6,294 bases of DNA, taken from contig PFMH01000071.1 in NCBI GenBank assembly GCA_002785325.1, forward strand, positions 1 through 6,294, read 5' to 3'. This DNA comes from a bacterium (Candidatus Howlettbacteria) CG_4_10_14_0_8_um_filter_40_9 (GTDB lineage: Bacteria > Patescibacteriota > CPR2 > UBA1875 > GCA-2785325). Positions 1-5,530 of this stretch are shown piece by piece (positions within the stretch are counted from its first letter, which is position 1; every line of letters starts with the position of its first letter). Position numbers and translations under genes: made by a program. Under the pieces are notes generated by a model that had not been told where the DNA came from, did not search any database, and worked only from the letters and a program-made list of their open reading frames with translations.

Positions 1-701
1 AGATAACCAAGGACTTTGCATCCGACCTTGTCCTAAAGGGGATAACTATCGTTTCTGGACTTGCACTAGGTATAGATACGGCAGCGCACGAAGCAGCACT
101 CTCTGCGGGCGGAAGGACGATAGCTGTCTTGGGAAACGGAGTAGAAAAACCTTATCCGCCGTCAAATGCAAATCTTGCAGAAAAGATCATCAAAAACGGC
201 GCTATAATATCCGAATTCCCGATCGGCACTCTTCCCTTAAGACAGAACTTCCCCGCCAGAAACAGGATCATCTCCGGACTTTCTTTGGGGACGCTTGTCA
301 CTGAAGCGCATGAAGGGTCTGGCTCGCTGATCACCGCCGGCTATACGCTTGAGCAAAACAGGGAAGTATTTGCTGTTCCTGGAAGCCTTTACAATAAAAA
401 CTCTATCGGTCCGAACAATCTTATAAAGATGGGGGCTAAGACGGTGACAAGCGCCGATGATATACTGGAAGAGATGGGCTGGGAACAGGCAGAGGCAAAT
501 TCAAAAGCAAAGAAGATATTCCCGAGTTCCCCCGAAGAAAAGGTGATTTTAGGTATTCTGGAAAATGAACCCTCCCACATCGACGCGATCATAAAAGAAA
601 GCGGCTTTGAATCATCCCAAGCAAGCTCTGTCCTAACCATTATGGAAGTCAAAGGAAAGGTAAAACATCTTGGCGGGATGGTGTATAGGATAAATAATTA
701 G
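1..701 (+). CDS. dprA: DNA processing protein DprA/Smf, 5'-truncated by the window edge
   Basis: DprA binds incoming single-stranded DNA in the cytoplasm and loads RecA on it during natural transformation. The reading frame is open from base 3 and gives 232 residues to a TAG stop, so the N-terminal SAM-like domain and first part of the Rossmann fold are missing. Visible family motifs in order are SGLALGIDTAAH (fragment residues 18-29), AVLGNGVEKPYP, ISEFPIGT, FPARNRIISGLS, the EAHEGSGSLITA block and FAVPG. These form the extended Rossmann domain that holds the ssDNA pocket. The last ~60 residues, from PEEKVILGILE to GGMVYRI, match the DprA winged-helix domain. An internal ATG at 129 is not the real start, because family motifs lie upstream of it. 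In many bacteria dprA is directly followed by topA; here two genes intervene. Identification is very secure; a role in DNA uptake in this organism is inferred from the family. Confidence 0.96.
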   Translation, partial: ITKDFASDLVLKGITIVSGLALGIDTAAHEAALSAGGRTIAVLGNGVEKPYPPSNANLAEKIIKNGAIISEFPIGTLPLRQNFPARNRIISGLSLGTLVTEAHEGSGSLITAGYTLEQNREVFAVPGSLYNKNSIGPNNLIKMGAKTVTSADDILEEMGWEQAEANSKAKKIFPSSPEEKVILGILENEPSHIDAIIKESGFESSQASSVLTIMEVKGKVKHLGGMVYRINN

Positions 702-878
702 CAGTCATAAATAATATTTTTCATCTTTAGTTCACCGACTATCAGTTCGAAAAAAGAACAGTCGAGTAAGCGAACGTATGAAAATATGACTTCCGGTATC
801 GGCTTGTTGTCATTTTTCATACTTGAGCGAATGAAGATTGTGACATTTTGAGAATCTGTCTAGTCGGCAGTTTTTGCT

Positions 879-902
879 CCTCTTTTTGCTGTCAAAAAGA
901 GG
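879..902. repeat. Perfect 10-bp inverted repeat with 4-nt loop
   Basis: CCTCTTTTTG (879-888), loop CTGT, CAAAAAGAGG (893-902). The stem is perfect, but neither strand has a T-run directly after it, so it is not a standard intrinsic terminator. It lies 177 bases after the dprA stop and 59 bases before the DUF2267 start. It could be an RNA-stabilising stem or a repeat remnant. Confidence 0.6.
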
Positions 903-947
903 AAAATAAGATTTGGCATCTTGCACGATGTCATTTTTCGTCATTAA

Positions 948-953
948 TATAAA
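948..953 (+). promoter_or_regulatory. Possible -10 element for the DUF2267 gene
   Basis: TATAAA lies 8 nt before the ATG at 962, so a transcript would begin at or very near the start codon. No good -35 is found at 16-18 nt, and no Shine-Dalgarno sequence precedes the ATG. The region is AT-rich, so a chance match is quite possible. Confidence 0.25.
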
Positions 954-961
954 TTAGACGT

Positions 962-1375
962 ATGGATAAAAGAGATTTTTTACTAAAAGTGAGAGAAAAA
1001 GCTGAGCTTAAAAATACCGACGAGGCAGAAAAGGCATCGAAAGCTGTAATGCACGCTTTGAGGGAAAGGATTACGCCGGACGAAGCACATGATCTCGAGT
1101 CACAGTTCACTTGTGGGGAAAAGGAACTCTGGGAAAACGGCGAGATGAAAAGAAAATTTTTAGAAAGGTTGCATTTAAAAAAGAGGGGAGTTCAAAAAAT
1201 GCATAGGCGGGAATTCCTACAAAAAGTGCAAAACGAAACGAAAGGCATGCAAGATGCGGAGAAGACAACCAAAGCGGTATTTTCCACGATAAAAGAGCAG
1301 GTGTCAAAAGGTGAAGCAGATGATGTCGCCGCCCAACTTCCGACAGATCTTCGCAATATGTGGCTGAAATCTTAG
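962..1375 (+). CDS. DUF2267-family protein, two-repeat, function unknown
   Basis: The product is a 137-residue, highly charged, soluble protein with no signal peptide or membrane segment. It consists of two copies of one helical unit. Copy 1 begins MDKRDFLLKVREKAELKNTD and runs through a KAVMHALRERITPDEAHDLESQF segment (about residues 1-50). Copy 2 begins RREFLQKVQNETKGMQDAE and runs through KAVFSTIKEQVSKGEADDVA to QLPTDLRNMWL (about residues 82-135). This layout, with the acidic 'GEADDVAAQLP' turn followed by LRxMW, matches DUF2267, whose members are usually about this length. Copy 1 has the degenerate QFTCGEKELWENG where copy 2 has the typical QLPTDLRNMW. The biochemical role of the family is not established. 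It has its own intergenic regions and is not tightly coupled to dprA. The start is the first ATG in frame and fits the family N-terminus. No Shine-Dalgarno is visible. Confidence 0.85.
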   Translation: MDKRDFLLKVREKAELKNTDEAEKASKAVMHALRERITPDEAHDLESQFTCGEKELWENGEMKRKFLERLHLKKRGVQKMHRREFLQKVQNETKGMQDAEKTTKAVFSTIKEQVSKGEADDVAAQLPTDLRNMWLKS

Positions 1376-1417
1376 TTATCTACTCGTTACCGACTATTAT
1401 TTATAACAGTTATTTTA

Positions 1418-1473
1418 AATTGATTTAGTATACAAATACTCACGATCGTGAGTATTTGTATACTAAATCAATT
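1418..1473. repeat. 56-bp perfect palindrome upstream of the PaaX-like gene
   Basis: All 28 base pairs on each side of the centre (between 1445 and 1446, in CACGATCGTG) match with no unpaired centre. The palindrome ends one base before the ATG at 1475. Its inner 28 bp (1432-1459) are identical to the inner part of the downstream palindrome, while the 14-bp outer arms (AATTGATTTAGTAT and its complement) are unique to this copy. It could be an operator, a cruciform or RNA hairpin, or an element end. No T-run follows it, so it is not a terminator for the DUF2267 gene. Confidence 0.97.
1459..1464 (+). promoter_or_regulatory. Possible -10 element inside the left palindrome
   Basis: TATACT matches 5 of 6 consensus bases and ends 10 nt before the ATG at 1475. 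By symmetry the same hexamer occurs on the - strand at 1427-1432. No good -35 is seen at normal spacing. If real, a regulator bound to the palindrome would cover it. Confidence 0.25.
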
Positions 1474-1474
1474 G

Positions 1475-2059
1475 ATGTTAATATTATCTCTAATGGATAA
1501 GAAAATAAAGAAAAATAATGATACTACTCTTTTGGAACATATATTACTTGGGCTAATACCATTTACGGAAGAAAATACTGCTCTGGTTTTTAAGCCCCAA
1601 AAGTTTTTTTATGAATTGGAAAAGAAGCTGAGTAATACTTCCTTTGAAACCATTAAAAATACTTTTTATAGAGCAAAGAAACAGGGGTATCTGCAATCGG
1701 TAGAAAATCAAAATCTCATTATCACGAATAAAGGAAAGGTAAAATTATTCAAACATATTAAAAAAAAGAACACTGAGAAGTGGGATGGATTTTTTAGAAT
1801 ATTATTTTTTGATGTACCCGAAAAGGAAAGACGGAAAAGAGATCTCTTGAGAGGTAGGTTGGCAGAGCTTGGATTTGTACAATATCAACTTAGTGCGTGG
1901 GTCTGCCCATATGATCGCACAGAGGAGATAGACTTGTTAATCCTTGAGTATAAACTCGAACCGTATGTGCACTATCTGCTTGCCAAAACAATCTCGGGTG
2001 AGGATAGGCTTAGAATGATATTCAAACTCAAAGAGGTAAACAAATACTCACGATCGTGA
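1475..2059 (+). CDS. PaaX/Cas2-like protein: winged helix plus ferredoxin-fold domain
   Basis: The product is 194 residues from ATG 1475. Residues ~20-95 look like a winged-helix DNA-binding domain, with a likely recognition helix in TSFETIKNTFYRAKKQGYL and a wing ending LIITNKGKVKLFKHI. Residues ~102-190 match the PaaX C-terminal domain, which shares its ferredoxin-like fold with Cas2: KWDGFFRILFFDVPEKERR, then LRGRLAELGFVQYQLSAWV and PYVHYLLAKTIS. D113 (in FFDVPE) is at the place of the Cas2 beta-1 aspartate. Stand-alone proteins of this kind are often labelled PaaX regulator or Cas2; no CRISPR array or cas1 is nearby. Start choice is uncertain: GTG 1448 lies inside the palindrome, and ATG 1493 gives the basic start MDKKIKK. 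None has a Shine-Dalgarno sequence. The last codons and TGA lie in the right palindrome. The gene is strikingly AT-rich relative to topA. Regulator, nuclease or element-encoded recombination factor are all possible. Confidence 0.8.
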   Translation: MLILSLMDKKIKKNNDTTLLEHILLGLIPFTEENTALVFKPQKFFYELEKKLSNTSFETIKNTFYRAKKQGYLQSVENQNLIITNKGKVKLFKHIKKKNTEKWDGFFRILFFDVPEKERRKRDLLRGRLAELGFVQYQLSAWVCPYDRTEEIDLLILEYKLEPYVHYLLAKTISGEDRLRMIFKLKEVNKYSRS

Positions 2060-2082
2060 GTATTTGTTTACCTCTTTTTTTT
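2030..2082 (+). terminator. 48-bp perfect palindrome plus T-run; terminator overlapping the gene's 3' end
   Basis: Bases 2030-2077 are a perfect palindrome centred between 2053 and 2054. The T-run continues through 2082, giving eight Ts (2075-2082) after the final C. An RNA stem of about 20 bp followed by U8 is a strong intrinsic terminator. The left arm encodes the last residues (from about KEVNKYSRS) and the TGA at 2057-2059 lies in the right arm. The inner 28 bp equal those of the upstream palindrome; the 10-bp outer arms (AAAGAGGTAA and complement) differ from it. It separates this gene from topA. Confidence 0.85.
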
Positions 2083-2131
2083 GACTAGTTTTATTTTTTT
2101 ATTTACAAAGTCAGGCTATATAACATAAACT

Positions 2132-2138
2132 AAGGAAG
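2132..2138 (+). promoter_or_regulatory. Likely ribosome binding site for topA
   Basis: AAGGAAG precedes the ATG at 2140, the only recognisable Shine-Dalgarno-like sequence before a gene in this window. Its spacing to the ATG (1 nt after the heptamer, 3 nt after AAGGA) is shorter than usual. It supports the ATG, which also begins the canonical N-terminus MNLVIVESPAKA. Confidence 0.45.
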
Positions 2139-2139
2139 T

Positions 2140-4674
2140 ATGAATTTAGTTATCGTAGAATCGCCAGCAAAGGCAAAGACAATTGAAAAATTTTTAGGTC
2201 CGGGACATAGGGTTTTAGCATCTTATGGTCATCTTCGTGATCTCCCAAAGTCGGGGATCGGCGTTGATATCGAGCATGACTTCAAACCGGAGTACATCAT
2301 CCCGGATGATTCCAAAAAGCAAGTTGCTCTCCTAAAAAAAGAAATGCTCTCAGCAGATACTATCTATCTCGCGACCGATCTGGACAGAGAAGGAGAAGCT
2401 ATCTCGTGGCATGTGGCGTGCCTTATAACCGAAGATGGCAAGATCAGTAAAGACAAAAAAGAGTCGACAGAAAAGAAGTTTAAAAGGATCGAGTTCAATG
2501 AGATTTCCAAAGAAGCTATCCTCCACGCTGTGGCGAATCCAAGGGCTATAGATCAAAATCTGGTCAATGCCCAACAAGCAAGAAGAGTCCTCGACCGGCT
2601 AGTCGGTTATGAACTTTCACCGATTCTTTGGCGAAAAGTAAAGCCGTCTCTTTCGGCCGGAAGAGTTCAGTCCGTTTTGGTACGGCTGATAGTTGAGCGT
2701 GAGAGGGAAATAATGGATTTCAAACCCGTACCAGTTTATAAGGTTTCGGGAATTTTCCTTACGCAAAGTGGCGCTATCCTAAAAGCCGAGCTAGGAAAAA
2801 AATTCGCTACGAAGGATGAGGCAGCCGCATTTTTAGAAAAATGCAAAAATGCGGACTTTAAAGTTTCAAATCTAGAGACCAAACCGGCGAAGAAATCTCC
2901 CTCAGCGCCATTTACCACTTCCACGCTCCAGCAAGAAGCCAGCCGAAAGTTTGGCTTTGGCGTTTCCCAAACTATGCAGGTCGCTCAAAAGCTTTACGAA
3001 AAAGGCGCCATCACCTATATGCGTACCGACTCCGTAAATCTTTCCGACGAAGCGATCAGACAAGCAACCGCCACGATAAAAAAAATGTACGGCGATAGAT
3101 ACCTTACAGTCAGGAGATATAAGACGAAGTCAAAAGGAGCTCAGGAAGCCCACGAGGCGATCAGACCGACGCACTTTGACCAACAAAGTATGGATGGCGA
3201 CTATCAGGAAGCCAAGCTTTACGATCTTATCTGGAAACGCGCCATCGCTTCGCAAATGAGCGAAGCGGAGCTGGAAAAGACCAGTGTAACCATCAGCGTT
3301 TCGACGACGGAAGAAAAGTTTGTCGCTCTGGGTGAAGTATTAAAATTTGACGGATTTTTGAAAGCCTATCTCGAGTCGAAGGAACCTGCCTCGACTGACA
3401 CGAGTCAAGGCGGGGAAACAAACGAAGAGCAAAACGACATGGGAATTTTGCCGCCATTAAAAGTTGGTGAAGATCTCAGTGCAGATGAAATAACCGCCAC
3501 GGAACGTTTCTCCAAACATCCGCCACGATATACCGAAGCAAGCCTTGTCAAAAAACTCGAAGAGTTGGGCATCGGCAGACCTTCAACTTATGCGCCGACC
3601 ATTTCCACGGTTCAAAAGAGAGGCTATGTCGTCAAAGAAGATCGTGAAGGGGTGGAAAGAAAATACAACTTCATCACATTGAAAAACGGGGCTGTAACCG
3701 ACGAAGAACTAACAGAAAATACCGGCTTTGAAAAAAACAAACTTTTTCCGACTGATATCGGCATGGTAGTAACCGATTTTCTAATGCTGAATTTTAAAGA
3801 TATACTGGACTATAGCTTTACCGCAAAGGTCGAAGATGAGTTTGATGATGTAGCTGATGGGAATCTAGAGTGGACCAAGATGCTCAAGGATTTTTACGGC
3901 CCATTTCACAAAACTGTCGAGCATGTTGCGGAAAGCGGGGAAAGAGCAGTGGGAGAAAGACTGCTGGGTAAAGATCCAAAGACGGGGAGGGATGTAGTTG
4001 TCCGACTGGGAAAGTTTGGCCCGCTTGTACAGATCGGCAGGAAAGATGAGGAAGAAAAACAGATATTTGCCTCACTCAGAACAGGGCAAAGATTGGAAAA
4101 CATCACATTTGAAGAAGCCCTAGAACTTTTCAAACTGCCGCGTACTCTAGGAGAGTTTGAAGGAGGAGAGGTGGTTATCGCCATCGGGCGCTACGGACCA
4201 TATATAAAATACAAAGAGGAGTTTATCTCTCTACCAAAGAAAGAAGACCCTTATACAGTCACCTTTGAAAGAATAAAGGAAATACTTTCCGGACCGCGTC
4301 TCCCGAGAGAGCTGGGCGAATACGAAGGGAAAAAAGTCAGCACTGCCAAAGGATTTTACGGACCATATATAAAGTACGAGGGAACTTTTGCGTCATTACC
4401 AAAATCTCTCGATCCTTTTGAAGTTACATTTGAAGAAGCGCTAGAAATACTAAAAACAAAGATAGAGAAGGATGCGGAAAAAACTATCCAAAAATGGGAC
4501 GAAGACCGAAGAGCAAAAGTAGTAAAAGGAAAATACGGTCCAGCCATCCAATATGGACGAAAAATGTTTAAAATTCCTGCCGACAAAAAACCGGAAGAGC
4601 TAACTCTGGAAGAAGCCCTAGAGATCGCGGGACTAAACAAACCAAAGACGAAGAAGAAAACTAAAAAGAAATAA
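2140..4674 (+). CDS. topA: DNA topoisomerase I (type IA)
   Basis: This enzyme relaxes negative supercoils by cutting and passing one DNA strand via a 5'-phosphotyrosine. The 844 residues are close to the E. coli length. The TOPRIM domain holds E7 (VIVESPAKA) and the metal-binding DLDREGE (80-86). The central domain has SAGRVQS (172-178), the active-site tyrosine Y293 in ITYMRTDS, AHEAIRPT (337-344) and GIGRPSTYAPTIST (477-490). The C-terminus has four GxxGP repeats (near 623-633, 682-691, 737-746 and 796-806) and a lysine-rich tail (835-844). There are only two cysteines (94 and 235), so the C4 zinc fingers of E. coli TopA are absent and DNA binding probably rests on the repeats and tail. An acidic, low-complexity insert lies around 412-433. 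The gene starts 58 bp after the upstream T-run, so it probably has its own promoter, which I could not place with confidence. Confidence 0.98.
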   Translation: MNLVIVESPAKAKTIEKFLGPGHRVLASYGHLRDLPKSGIGVDIEHDFKPEYIIPDDSKKQVALLKKEMLSADTIYLATDLDREGEAISWHVACLITEDGKISKDKKESTEKKFKRIEFNEISKEAILHAVANPRAIDQNLVNAQQARRVLDRLVGYELSPILWRKVKPSLSAGRVQSVLVRLIVEREREIMDFKPVPVYKVSGIFLTQSGAILKAELGKKFATKDEAAAFLEKCKNADFKVSNLETKPAKKSPSAPFTTSTLQQEASRKFGFGVSQTMQVAQKLYEKGAITYMRTDSVNLSDEAIRQATATIKKMYGDRYLTVRRYKTKSKGAQEAHEAIRPTHFDQQSMDGDYQEAKLYDLIWKRAIASQMSEAELEKTSVTISVSTTEEKFVALGEVLKFDGFLKAYLESKEPASTDTSQGGETNEEQNDMGILPPLKVGEDLSADEITATERFSKHPPRYTEASLVKKLEELGIGRPSTYAPTISTVQKRGYVVKEDREGVERKYNFITLKNGAVTDEELTENTGFEKNKLFPTDIGMVVTDFLMLNFKDILDYSFTAKVEDEFDDVADGNLEWTKMLKDFYGPFHKTVEHVAESGERAVGERLLGKDPKTGRDVVVRLGKFGPLVQIGRKDEEEKQIFASLRTGQRLENITFEEALELFKLPRTLGEFEGGEVVIAIGRYGPYIKYKEEFISLPKKEDPYTVTFERIKEILSGPRLPRELGEYEGKKVSTAKGFYGPYIKYEGTFASLPKSLDPFEVTFEEALEILKTKIEKDAEKTIQKWDEDRRAKVVKGKYGPAIQYGRKMFKIPADKKPEELTLEEALEIAGLNKPKTKKKTKKK

Positions 4675-4684
4675 ATTTAAGTTT

Positions 4685-4712
4685 TTAACTGGCATTTATT
4701 TTCTGCTATACT
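4685..4712 (+). promoter_or_regulatory. Extended -10 promoter for pyrK, probably leaderless
   Basis: The -10 TATACT (4707-4712) has an extended TGC in front of it (4704-4706). A weak -35, TTAACT (4685-4690), lies 16 bp upstream. Only 6 nt separate the -10 from the ATG at 4719, so transcription should begin at or next to the start codon, leaving no room for a Shine-Dalgarno sequence. Confidence 0.6.
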
Positions 4713-4718
4713 ACCCTT

Positions 4719-5516
4719 ATGCTTCAGCTGGAAAATACAAAGATTATTTCAAATAAACACTTGATCGGGGATTTTTATATTTTGATACTTAGATCCCCGA
4801 AGATAGTGAAACATGCCCGACCGGGGCAGTTCGTAAATATTTTGGTTTCAAACAGTACGGAACCGCTTCTTAGGCGACCATTCAGCATCTACGACGCAGA
4901 TACGAAAAAGGGAGAGCTGAAAGTTCTGTATTGTGTAAAGGGCAAAGGGACAAACATTCTAAAAACACTTGCTAAGGGACGGAACCTTAGCATAACTGGG
5001 CCGCACGGCAACGGTTTTCATGTGCATGAGGATCATAAGAATATATTGCTCGTCGGGGGAGGATTTGGCACGGCGCCGCTGTCGTATCTGGCAAAGGAGC
5101 ATAGACATTTAAATATATTTGCTGCCGTAGGCGGACGAACCAAAGACCTTATATTTTGTGAAAAAGATTTGAAAAATTGCGACGCAAAGATTTTTATAGC
5201 TACAGATGACGGAAGTTATGGAGAGAAGGGTCTAGTGATACAACCGGTCGAGAAGATCTTGAAAACAGTAAGACCAGATTCTGGTCAAGCCAGAATGACA
5301 GGAATTGACGAGATATTTACTTGTGGACCCGTACCGATGATGAAAGCTGTAGCCGAAGTGGCAAAAAAATACGATGTCCCGTGTCAAGTTTCGATGGAAG
5401 AAAAGATGGCATGCGGGATCGGTGTCTGTCTCGGATGCGCATGTAAAACGAAGGAAGGGTATAAAACTGTGTGTACGCAAGGACCGGTATTCCAGTCTAG
5501 TTATGTTGACTGGTAA
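4719..5516 (+). CDS. pyrK: Dihydroorotate dehydrogenase B, electron transfer subunit
   Basis: PyrK passes electrons from the FMN of PyrD through a [2Fe-2S] cluster and FAD to NAD+, in de novo pyrimidine synthesis. The 265-residue product has an FAD-binding beta-barrel with RRPFSIY (52-58) and GPHGNGF (94-100). An NAD-binding domain with VGGGFGTAPL (112-121) and TCGPVPMMKAV (201-211) follows. The C-terminal cluster motif has C232, C237, C240 and C252 (C-x4-C-x2-C-x11-C), as expected for PyrK rather than other ferredoxin reductases. The ATG at 4719 follows an extended -10 so closely that leaderless translation is likely. Residues ~185-195 (RPDSGQARMTG), just before the CGP motif, are encoded by what looks like an inserted palindromic repeat. 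pyrD follows after 168 bp, a wider gap than is usual for this pair, and the gap contains repeats. Confidence 0.95.
   Translation: MLQLENTKIISNKHLIGDFYILILRSPKIVKHARPGQFVNILVSNSTEPLLRRPFSIYDADTKKGELKVLYCVKGKGTNILKTLAKGRNLSITGPHGNGFHVHEDHKNILLVGGGFGTAPLSYLAKEHRHLNIFAAVGGRTKDLIFCEKDLKNCDAKIFIATDDGSYGEKGLVIQPVEKILKTVRPDSGQARMTGIDEIFTCGPVPMMKAVAEVAKKYDVPCQVSMEEKMACGIGVCLGCACKTKEGYKTVCTQGPVFQSSYVDW
5272..5301 (+). repeat. Palindromic repeat lying in frame inside pyrK
   Basis: ATTCTGG (5278-5284), loop TCAAG, CCAGAAT (5290-5296) form a perfect 7-bp stem, followed by GACAG. An overlapping inverted repeat, GACCAGA-T-TCTGGTC, spans 5272-5286. The segment shares the GATTC...AGAATGACAG outline, in the same orientation, with the intergenic copy at 5606-5631. 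It keeps the pyrK frame and encodes RPDSGQARMTG. The general form (GGATTC...GGTCAAGCC...GAATGACA) is one I know as a widespread bacterial intergenic repeat; membership is by eye. Confidence 0.6.
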
Positions 5517-5530
5517 AATAACAAATACCT

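Larger units (their letters stand above)
702..961. other. Non-coding, hairpin-rich intergenic stretch
   Basis: I see no credible gene here. The stretch has three inverted repeats. The first is CGACT-(ATCA)-GTTC...GAAC-AGTCG at 736-764, a 9-bp stem with a 4-nt bulge. The second is an imperfect pair, GTATGAAAATATGAC (776-790) against GTCATTTTTCATAC (809-822). The third is a perfect 10-bp stem at 879-902. The 11-mer TGTCATTTTTC occurs at 808-818 and again at 929-939. The stretch could be decayed repeat elements or an untranslated structured RNA; nothing here decides between them. Confidence 0.5.
1418..2077. mobile_element. Candidate palindrome-bounded cassette carrying a PaaX/Cas2-like gene
   Basis: This unit is 660 bp and holds one gene and a long perfect palindrome at each end. 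The palindromes share an identical 28-bp core (1432-1459 and 2040-2067, centred on CACGATCGTG). Bases 1501-1740 are about 31% GC (74 of 240 counted), against about 46% in two sampled topA lines (55 of 120). The unit lies between dprA and topA, a pair adjacent in many bacteria. I found no target-site duplication outside the palindromes. There is no transposase of a known class. The layout recalls REP/RAYT elements, in which a gene is bracketed by palindromes, but the protein is different. Calling it mobile is inference; a self-regulated resident gene is the main alternative. Confidence 0.4.

Noticed and set aside
879..902. Intrinsic terminator of dprA
   Set aside because: The stem is perfect but is followed by AAAATAAG on the + strand, and no T-run follows it on the - strand either.
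1448..1474. GTG at 1448 as the start of the PaaX-like gene
   Set aside because: It lies at the centre of the palindrome with no ribosome binding site; ATG 1475 or 1493 gives a better N-terminus and leaves the palindrome untranslated.
1418..2077. CRISPR array or CRISPR-Cas locus suggested by the Cas2-like domain and repeats
   Set aside because: There are only two repeat copies, 608 bp apart, with a gene between them, and no cas1 or effector. The repeats are complete palindromes unlike a repeat-spacer array.
1418..2077. Hairpin telomeres of a linear replicon
   Set aside because: Perfect palindromes would fit resolved-telomere sites, but there is no protelomerase or replication gene and the unit sits inside chromosomal genes.
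1410..2085. Target-site duplication flanking the palindrome unit
   Set aside because: Sequences just outside (TTATTTTA on the left, TTTTTGACT on the right) share only AT-richness; no convincing duplication is present.
3884..4640. Several - strand open frames of 63-94 codons opposite topA
   Set aside because: They are shadows of the topA reading frame, Ser/Pro/Phe-rich with no recognisable domain.
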